A stretch of 64,000 bases of DNA from Leucobacter muris (lineage in GTDB: Bacteria > Actinomycetota > Actinomycetes > Actinomycetales > Microbacteriaceae). The notes beneath the pieces are model-generated. The model saw nothing but the letters and a program-made list of their open reading frames with translations. It was not told the origin of the DNA and made no database searches. The stretch covers positions 2,418,001 through 2,482,000 of the forward strand of contig NZ_CP035037.1 in NCBI RefSeq assembly GCF_004028235.1, read 5' to 3'. This document shows positions 58,484 through 64,000 of this stretch, one piece after another; position 1 is the first letter of the stretch, and the number at the start of each line of letters is the position of its first letter. A program made the translations under genes and the position numbers.

Positions 58484-58489
58484 AGCCTA
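58484..58489 (-). promoter_or_regulatory. -10 hexamer of truB (leaderless)
   Basis: TAGGCT on the reverse strand ends 6 nt before the GTG at 58477. The same hexamer and spacing occur at mutY and rbfA. Confidence 0.5.
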
Positions 58490-58683
58490 CCGAGGGGCGC
58501 GCCCCGCCCCTGACCCATCCCGCACCCGGCCGATCCGCCCAGCTTTCTCCTCCCGAGCAGGCCGTTTCGCGGCGTCTTCATGAGACGAAGCCGGGCCGAT
58601 CCAATCGCCGGGCTTCGTCGGGAGTGCCTTCGGCCCACCCTGCGAGGGAGCGTCCTCGCGCCCGGCCTCGGGCGGCGCCTCGC

Positions 58684-58689
58684 TAGGCT
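58684..58689 (+). promoter_or_regulatory. -10 hexamer of mutY (leaderless)
   Basis: TAGGCT ends 6 nt before the GTG at 58696, identical to the truB arrangement. Confidence 0.5.
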
Positions 58690-58695
58690 GAGCGG

Positions 58696-59580
58696 GTGGA
58701 CACAACAGCGATCGCGCGCGAGCTGAACGCCTGGTACGCGCGCACCGCGCGAGACCTGCCCTGGCGCGCCGAGGACGCGACGCCGTGGGCCATCCTCGTC
58801 TCCGAGTTCATGCTGCAGCAGACCCAGGTCGAGCGGGTGCTGCCGCGGTGGACGGCGTGGATCGAGCGCTGGCCCGCCCCCTCGGCTCTCGCCGCGGAGG
58901 AGCCGGGTGAGGCGGTGCGCGCGTGGGATCGCCTCGGCTACCCCCGCCGCGCACTGTGGCTGCACCGAGCCGCCGTCGAGATCGCGCAGCAGCACGGCGA
59001 CCGCGTGCCGGCGGACGTCGAGCAGCTGCTCGCCCTCACCGGCATCGGCCCCTACACGGCGCGCGCCGTCGCCGCCTTCGCCTTCGGCGAGCGCCACCCC
59101 GTGGTCGACACCAACACGCGGCGCGTGCTCGCCAGACTGCTGCACGGAACGGCCGCCGCCGGCATGCCCTCGCCGCGCGACCTCGTCGACATGGAGCTGC
59201 TGCTGCCCGACGACCCCGCCGAGGCCGCCGTCTTCAACGCCGCCGCGATGGAGCTCGGCGCGGTCGTCTGCACCGCCCGCGCGCCCCGCTGCGATGCATG
59301 CCCCGTCGCGCAGTGGTGCGAGTGGCGGGGCGCCGGATACCCCGATAACGCGCCCGCCAAACGGCCGCGCCAGGCGAAGTTCGAGGGGAGCGACCGTCAG
59401 GTGCGCGGTCGGATCATGGCGCTGCTGCGCAGAGCGGACGCCCCGGTCTCGGTCGAGGACGTCCTCGCGGCGGCGGCCGAGGGCGGGGGGCGCGATCCCG
59501 AACAGCCCCGCCGCGCTTACGACTCGCTCATCGCCGACGGGCTCGTGGTCGAGTTCGGGGACGGCGTGCGTCTGCCCTGA
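58696..59580 (+). CDS. mutY: A/G-specific adenine glycosylase MutY
   Basis: The 294-residue glycosylase removes adenine mispaired with 8-oxoguanine. The catalytic Glu is in VSEFMLQQTQVERVLPRW, the helix-hairpin-helix is LTGIGPYTARAVAAFAFG with the catalytic Asp in PVVDTNTRR, and the 4Fe-4S loop has C-x6-C-x2-C-x5-C. The usual MutT-like C-terminal domain is missing and a short winged-helix-like segment replaces it, a common actinobacterial form. GTG start, leaderless. Confidence 0.92.
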   Translation: MDTTAIARELNAWYARTARDLPWRAEDATPWAILVSEFMLQQTQVERVLPRWTAWIERWPAPSALAAEEPGEAVRAWDRLGYPRRALWLHRAAVEIAQQHGDRVPADVEQLLALTGIGPYTARAVAAFAFGERHPVVDTNTRRVLARLLHGTAAAGMPSPRDLVDMELLLPDDPAEAAVFNAAAMELGAVVCTARAPRCDACPVAQWCEWRGAGYPDNAPAKRPRQAKFEGSDRQVRGRIMALLRRADAPVSVEDVLAAAAEGGGRDPEQPRRAYDSLIADGLVVEFGDGVRLP

Positions 59581-59612
59581 TCCCGACCGCGGAAGAGCGA
59601 GGCCGCCTCAGC

Positions 59613-60047
59613 TCAGTCGTCCTCGTCGTCCTCGCGGGGTTTCACGTACGGGTCGGCCTCGCCCGCGTACTTCGCGCCGGCCGCGAGCGCCGCCGCCTCC
59701 TCGTCGCGCCGCTTCGCCTCGGCCAGCAGCTCGTTGAGGTGCTGCGCGCTCTCGGGCAGCTCGTCGTGGATGAACTCGAGGCTCGGGGTGAGTCGCGTGC
59801 CGAGCTGCTTGCCCACCTCGGTGCGCAGCATGCCCGTGGCGGCCTTCAGGGCCGCCGCCGAGTCCGCCTGCTCCTGCTCGTCGCCGTACACCGTGTAGAA
59901 CACGCTCGCCTGCTGCAGATCGCCCGTCACGCGCACATCGGTGATGGTGACGAAGCCGAGACGCGGATCCCGCAGCCCCTTCTCCAGCCTGCGCGCGATG
60001 ATCTGTTGGATGCGCTCTGCCACCTTGCCGGCCCTGGGATTGCTCAT
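59613..60047 (-). CDS. rbfA: 30S ribosome-binding factor RbfA
   Basis: The 144-residue protein has the KH-like RbfA core ([52 protein letters not shown]) and an acidic C-terminal tail. It assists 16S rRNA maturation and cold adaptation. It normally follows infB directly; here two opposite-strand genes intervene. TAGGCT (60054-60059) lies 6 nt before its ATG, so it has its own leaderless promoter. Confidence 0.94.
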   Translation of the reverse strand: MSNPRAGKVAERIQQIIARRLEKGLRDPRLGFVTITDVRVTGDLQQASVFYTVYGDEQEQADSAAALKAATGMLRTEVGKQLGTRLTPSLEFIHDELPESAQHLNELLAEAKRRDEEAAALAAGAKYAGEADPYVKPREDDEDD

Positions 60048-60053
60048 GCCCCA

Positions 60054-60059
60054 AGCCTA
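60054..60059 (-). promoter_or_regulatory. -10 hexamer of rbfA (leaderless)
   Basis: TAGGCT on the reverse strand ends 6 nt before the ATG at 60047. Confidence 0.5.
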
Positions 60060-60191
60060 CCGCCAGCCTCCGACAGGCACTGCACCGCGACGCCCCCTCC
60101 CGGCGAGCTCACGCTCGCGCCTCCCTCGTCATGGCTCCAGCCCTCCACCACGGGATCGCGTAGACCGCCCTCGATCCGGGAAGATGGACCC

Positions 60192-60635
60192 GTGAGCAGA
60201 GCGAACGACGAGGATCGGCGACTGCACGACCTCACGCTGCTGAGGAGGGTGCGGGATCGCATCGACCGCGAATACGCGAGCCCGCTCGACGTCGAATCGC
60301 TCGCGCGGGGCGTCGGATTCTCGGCGGGTCATCTGAGCCGCGAGTTCAAAGCGGCGTACGGCGAATCCCCCTACAGCTACCTCATGACCCGCCGCATCGA
60401 GCGCGCCATGACCCTGCTGCGGCGCGGAGACCTCAGCGTCACCGACGTGTGCTTCGCCGTCGGCTACGGCTCCCTCGGCACGTTCACCACCCGATTCACC
60501 GAGCTCGTGGGCATGCCGCCCGGGCGATACCGGCGCGAGGGCGGCCCGCCCCTCACCGGGCTGCCCGGCATCATCACCATGCGCGCCACGAAACCGGTCA
60601 GGAATCGAGAAGTCTCGCGCCCGACCGGCGAGTAG
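60192..60635 (+). CDS. AraC-family transcriptional regulator (DNA-binding domain only)
   Basis: The 147-residue protein is essentially one AraC domain with two HTH motifs. The first is PLDVESLARGVGFSAGHLSREF; the second is VTDVCFAVGYGSLGTFTTRF, followed by GMPPGRYRR. There is no sensor domain, as in small AraC regulators that respond to neighbours or stress. The gene starts with GTG at 60192 and is followed by a VOC-fold gene one base after its stop codon, so they form a pair. It probably controls that gene. Confidence 0.85.
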   Translation: MSRANDEDRRLHDLTLLRRVRDRIDREYASPLDVESLARGVGFSAGHLSREFKAAYGESPYSYLMTRRIERAMTLLRRGDLSVTDVCFAVGYGSLGTFTTRFTELVGMPPGRYRREGGPPLTGLPGIITMRATKPVRNREVSRPTGE

Positions 60636-60636
60636 C

Positions 60637-61056
60637 GTGACCGGCATGAAGATCAACATTCACGTCACGTTCCTGCCCCACACCGATCCCGAGGCCTCCC
60701 TCGCGTTCTACCGCGACGTGCTCGGATTCGAAGTCCGCAACGACGTCGGATACGAGGACATGCGGTGGATCACGGTCGGCCCCGCCGGCCAGCCCGACAC
60801 CTCGATCGTGCTCACGCCGCCCGCCATCGACCCCGGCCTCACCGACGACGAGCGCCGCGTGGTGCGCGAGCTGGTCGCCAAGGGCGCCTACGCCTCGATC
60901 GTCTTCGCCACCGATGAGCTGCAGCAGCTGTTCGAGAAGGTCGAGGCGTCGGGCGTCGACGTGCTCCAGGAGCCCATGGACCAGGACTGGGGCACCCGTG
61001 ACTTCGCGTTCCGCGACCCGGCCGGCAACACCGTCCGCGTGCAGCAGCTGGGCTGA
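60637..61056 (+). CDS. VOC/glyoxalase-family protein
   Basis: The 139-residue protein has the vicinal oxygen chelate fold: DPEASLAFYRDVLGFEVRND at the start of the first repeat and FAFRDPAGNTVRVQQLG at the end of the second. Such proteins act in dioxygenation, glyoxalase reactions or antibiotic binding; the substrate here is unknown. The GTG at 60637 is one base after the AraC gene's stop; an ATG three codons later is an alternative start. The pair lies between infB and rbfA on the opposite strand. Confidence 0.85.
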   Translation: MTGMKINIHVTFLPHTDPEASLAFYRDVLGFEVRNDVGYEDMRWITVGPAGQPDTSIVLTPPAIDPGLTDDERRVVRELVAKGAYASIVFATDELQQLFEKVEASGVDVLQEPMDQDWGTRDFAFRDPAGNTVRVQQLG

Positions 61057-61108
61057 GCGAGGACGCCCGTCCGAACGACGCAGGATCCACTGCGCGGCGG
61101 GCGCAACG

Positions 61109-61153
61109 GAGAAGGGGGCGGGGAGCAGTGCCGATCCTCCCCGCCCCCTTCTC
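61109..61153. terminator. Bidirectional hairpin between the VOC gene and infB
   Basis: Perfect 17-bp arms (61109-61125 and 61137-61153) and an 11-nt loop lie between two convergent genes. The stem is G5/C5-rich. Confidence 0.85.
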
Positions 61154-61167
61154 GCGGGAACCGCTCG

Positions 61168-63879
61168 CTACGCGCGCGGCTTCTCCACCATCTCAGTGGT
61201 CTCGATCTCGTCGCCGATCTGGATGTCGTTGTACTTGCCGAGGCCGATACCGGCCTCGAAGTCCGTCTTCACCTCGGTGACGTCGTCCTTGAAGCGGCGC
61301 AGCGACTCGATGGCGAGGCCATCGGCGATCACGACGCCCTCGCGGATCACGCGCGCCTTCGCGTTGCGCGTGATCGTACCGCTGCGCACGATGACACCCG
61401 CGATGTTGCCGAACTTCGAGGAGCGGAACACCTCGCGGATCTCGGCGACACCCGACTGGACCTCTTCGTACTCGGGCTTGAGCAGGCCCTTGAGCGAGTT
61501 CTCGATGTCGTCCAGCGCGTTGTAGATGACGTTGTAGAAGCGGATGTCGATGCCCTCGCGCGCGGCGCGCTCGCGAGCCTTGACGTCCGGCCGCACGTTG
61601 AAGCCGAGCACGATCGCGTTGTCGATCGTCGCCAGGTCCACGTCCGACTCGGTGATCGCGCCGACACCGCGGTGCAGAATGCGCAGCTGCACCGACTCGT
61701 CGACCTCGATCTTCATGAGCGACTCCTCGAGCGCCTCCACGGCACCCGACACGTCGCCCTTGATGATGAGGTTGAGCGACTCGACCTTGCCGTCCTCGAG
61801 GGCCTTCGTGAAGTCCTCGAGGCTGATGCGCTTACGAGCCTTGGCCAGCTGGGCGTTGCGCTCAGCCGCCTCGCGCTTCTCGGCGATCTGACGGGCGGTG
61901 CGGTCCTCGGAGGTGACGATGAAGTTGTCACCGGCGCGCGGCACGCTCGACAGGCCCTGCACCTGCACGGGGCGCGAGGGCAGCGCCTCGACCACGGCAT
62001 CGCCGTTCTCGTCGCTCATCGCACGCACACGACCGTAGGCGGTGCCCGCCACGATCGCGTCGCCGACGCGCAGCGTACCCGACTGGATGAGCACGGTCGC
62101 GACCGAGCCGCGCCCCTTGTCGAGCTTCGCCTCGATCGCGACGCCTCGCGCGTCCTTGTCGGGGTTCGCGCGCAGGTCGAGGCCCGCGTCGGCGGTGAGC
62201 AGCACGGCGTCGAGCAGATCGGTGATGCCGATGTTGTTCTTCGCCGAGACATCGACGAACATCACGTCGCCGCCCCACTCCTCGGCCACGAGGCCGAACT
62301 CGGTGAGCTGCTGGCGCACCTTGTCGGGGCTCGCCCCCTCCTTGTCGATCTTGTTCACCGCGACCACGATCGGCACGTTCGCCGACTGCGCGTGGTTCAG
62401 AGCCTCGATCGTCTGGGGCATGATGCCGTCGTCGGCCGCGACCACGAGGATCGCGATGTCGGTCACCTGCGCACCACGGGCGCGCATGGCGGTGAACGCC
62501 TCGTGACCCGGGGTATCGATGAAGGTCAGCGCGCGATCGATGCCGTCGTGCATGGTGTGCACCTGGTAGGCGCCGATGTGCTGGGTGATGCCGCCGGCCT
62601 CTCCGCCGCCCACGTCCGCCTTGCGGATCGCGTCGAGCAGACGGGTCTTGCCGTGATCGACGTGACCCATGACGGTGACCACCGGGGGCCGCGCCTGCAG
62701 CACCTCGTCGCCCTCATCCTCGAGCTCGCCCTCGATGTCGATGTCGAAGCCTTCGAGCAGCTCGCGATCCTCGTCCTCGGGCGAGACGATCTGGATCTTG
62801 TAGCCCAGCTCGTCACCGAGGATCTCGAAGGTCGCCTCGTCGAGCGACTCCGTGGCGGTCGCCATCTCACCGAGGTGGAAGAGGATCGTCACGAGGTTCG
62901 ACGCACTCGTATCGATCTTGTCGGCGAAGTCGGAGAGCGATGCACCGCGACGCAGACGGATCGGCGTGTTGCCGTCGCCGCGAGGAACCTGCACGCCGCC
63001 GATCGACGGTGCCTGCCGCATCTCGAACTCTTGCCGCTTCGCCCGCTTCGACTTGCGCGCCTTGCTCTTGGAGCCGCCGCGACCGAACGCACCCGCGGTG
63101 CCGGCGCCGCGACCACCGCGACCGCGACCGGCGAAGCCGCCGCCGGGACGGGGACCGCCGAAGCCGGTGCCGGGGCCGGTGCCGCCGCCGGGACGGTTGA
63201 AGCCGCCACCGCCGCCGCCCGGGCGTCCGCCGCCCGGACGGCCTGCGCCGCCGGGACGACCCGCGCCTGCGCCGGCACCTGCGCCCTGCGGGCGCGGAGC
63301 GGGCCGGGGGATGTTTCCGGGGTTGGGGCGGCCGGCGCCGCCGCGATTCATGCCCTGGTTGGGCGAGAACGGGTTGTTGCCCGGGCGGGGCGGGCGCGGG
63401 ATGCCCATGCCCTGGCTCGACGCGAACGGGTTGTTGCCGGGACGGGGGCCCGCGGGCTTGGGGGCGGGCTTGGCGCCCGCCTTGGGCGCAGCAGCCGGCT
63501 TCGCACCGGGCTTCGGCGAGCTGCCCGGCGTCGGAGCAGCCGCAGCGCTCGACTTCGGGGCGGCCTCGGTCTTCGGCGCCGCGGACTTCTTCGACTCCTC
63601 GGCAGCGGGAGCCTCGGGCTCCTCAGCCTTCGGAGCCGGCTTCGGGCCGGGCTTCGGCGCGGCGGGCTTCTTGGCGGCGGGCTTCGGCTCCGTCGCACCG
63701 TCGTTCTTCTTGGTCACGCCATCCGCCTCGAGGGCGGCCTTGACCTTGCGCGCCACCGGGGGCGCAATAGCGGACGAGGGCGCCTTGACGAACTCGCCCA
63801 TCTCCTTCAGCTTGGCCAGCACGACCTTGCTATCTACACCGATCTCAGTAGCGATCTCGTGTACGCGTGGGTTTGCCAC
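61168..63879 (-). CDS. infB: Translation initiation factor IF-2
   Basis: The 903-residue GTPase positions initiator tRNA on the ribosome. An N-terminal IF2_N module ([19 protein letters not shown]) is followed by a very long Ala/Pro/Lys then Gly/Pro/Arg-rich disordered segment (about residues 70-290). The G domain has [22 protein letters not shown] and NKIDKE, and the C-terminal IF2 domains follow. I choose the GTG at 63879 because AGGAG lies 4 nt upstream; a longer frame to 63900 is not conserved. It precedes a hairpin and the inserted VOC/AraC pair. Confidence 0.95.
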   Translation of the reverse strand: MANPRVHEIATEIGVDSKVVLAKLKEMGEFVKAPSSAIAPPVARKVKAALEADGVTKKNDGATEPKPAAKKPAAPKPGPKPAPKAEEPEAPAAEESKKSAAPKTEAAPKSSAAAAPTPGSSPKPGAKPAAAPKAGAKPAPKPAGPRPGNNPFASSQGMGIPRPPRPGNNPFSPNQGMNRGGAGRPNPGNIPRPAPRPQGAGAGAGAGRPGGAGRPGGGRPGGGGGGFNRPGGGTGPGTGFGGPRPGGGFAGRGRGGRGAGTAGAFGRGGSKSKARKSKRAKRQEFEMRQAPSIGGVQVPRGDGNTPIRLRRGASLSDFADKIDTSASNLVTILFHLGEMATATESLDEATFEILGDELGYKIQIVSPEDEDRELLEGFDIDIEGELEDEGDEVLQARPPVVTVMGHVDHGKTRLLDAIRKADVGGGEAGGITQHIGAYQVHTMHDGIDRALTFIDTPGHEAFTAMRARGAQVTDIAILVVAADDGIMPQTIEALNHAQSANVPIVVAVNKIDKEGASPDKVRQQLTEFGLVAEEWGGDVMFVDVSAKNNIGITDLLDAVLLTADAGLDLRANPDKDARGVAIEAKLDKGRGSVATVLIQSGTLRVGDAIVAGTAYGRVRAMSDENGDAVVEALPSRPVQVQGLSSVPRAGDNFIVTSEDRTARQIAEKREAAERNAQLAKARKRISLEDFTKALEDGKVESLNLIIKGDVSGAVEALEESLMKIEVDESVQLRILHRGVGAITESDVDLATIDNAIVLGFNVRPDVKARERAAREGIDIRFYNVIYNALDDIENSLKGLLKPEYEEVQSGVAEIREVFRSSKFGNIAGVIVRSGTITRNAKARVIREGVVIADGLAIESLRRFKDDVTEVKTDFEAGIGLGKYNDIQIGDEIETTEMVEKPRA

Positions 63880-63953
63880 TTTTCTCCTGTCTGGGTTCAC
63901 GCCAGACAGGCGAGAACCTTGGTTATCGGACGGGCCTCATTGTGAGCCGCTCA

Positions 63954-64000
63954 TTAGTTGTCCATGAGTGTTTTCAGCCTGTTCTCTAAGGGGCCGGTGT
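63954..64000 (-). CDS. C-terminal end of a YlxR (DUF448) family protein, partial
   Basis: The last 15 residues of a reverse-strand frame end in LENRLKTLMDN and TAA at 63954-63956, with the start beyond the window. Position just upstream of infB and the short basic/acidic tail suggest YlxR, the usual neighbour between nusA and infB. Only the tail is visible, so the identity rests mainly on position. Confidence 0.5.
   Translation of the reverse strand, partial: TGPLENRLKTLMDN

Noticed and set aside
61672..63945. Forward open frames with Gly/Pro- or Ala-rich products opposite infB
   Set aside because: Mirror images of the low-complexity IF-2 linker, not genes.

Overview
The window is 64 kb of very GC-rich DNA with the gene content of a high-GC actinobacterium. 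It carries MtrA-MtrB-LpqB, a WhiB protein, an IdeR/DtxR-type iron regulator, a bacterial XPB helicase with its actinobacterial partner protein, the actinobacterial form of SerC, DUF3027, DUF5719 and a DUF4011-type helicase. The ordered set mtrA-mtrB-lpqB-comF-hpf-secA is the arrangement known from mycobacteria and relatives. Protein flavour and gene neighbourhoods suggest Microbacteriaceae, possibly a Leucobacter-like genus; that is inference, because no rRNA is present. Almost everything is chromosomal housekeeping DNA. I see no prophage, insertion sequence or CRISPR array.

Layout. 1-9.4 kb: end of a DUF4011 helicase, a uracil/xanthine permease, a cupin plus FAD-oxidoreductase pair that looks like amine catabolism, a CYTH protein, an EamA transporter, a DHFR-like protein and tRNA-Arg. 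9.5-19.2 kb: NlpC/P60-type wall protein, gdhA, ideR, serC, DUF3027 and cold-shock proteins, and the XPB pair. 19.2-23.8 kb: an accessory catabolic island with an XRE-cupin regulator diverging from a ThDP enzyme, an agmatinase-family ureohydrolase and an ABC binding lipoprotein; together these suggest use of arginine or another guanidino compound. 23.9-30.4 kb: a two-component system, a DUF559 protein between two related palindromic elements, groEL with a CIRCE site, and a LytR_C protein. 30.6-38.3 kb: a heme-iron uptake locus (hmuT diverging from hmuUV, plus two HtaA-domain surface proteins) with two IdeR-like boxes, probably answering to the ideR gene at 12 kb. 38.4-47.2 kb: msrB, a nitroreductase, a YdcZ transporter, tRNA-Thr with a 79-bp tandem duplication, a DsbA-like protein, secA, a frameshifted glycosyltransferase, hpf and comF. 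47.3-57 kb: lpqB-mtrB-mtrA, a degenerate zincin, DUF5719, a large membrane glycosyltransferase and whiB. 57.1-64 kb: truB, mutY, rbfA, an inserted araC/VOC pair, infB and the tail of ylxR.

Two patterns cross the whole window. First, many genes have a TANNNT -10 hexamer ending 6-8 nt before the start codon and no ribosome binding site, so leaderless transcription seems common here; I used it to choose several starts. Second, four conserved genes (the DUF3027 gene, secA, a glycosyltransferase and lpqB) are each off frame by exactly one nucleotide, three of them in runs of identical bases, and the ureohydrolase has an amber stop at codon 4. These are either sequence errors or real lesions and should be resolved before the genes are interpreted.

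No clearly new multi-gene system stands out. The best candidates for new biology are the guanidino-compound island with its overlapping divergent promoters, the DUF559 gene bracketed by paired hairpin elements, and the structured leader in front of the large HtaA surface protein.
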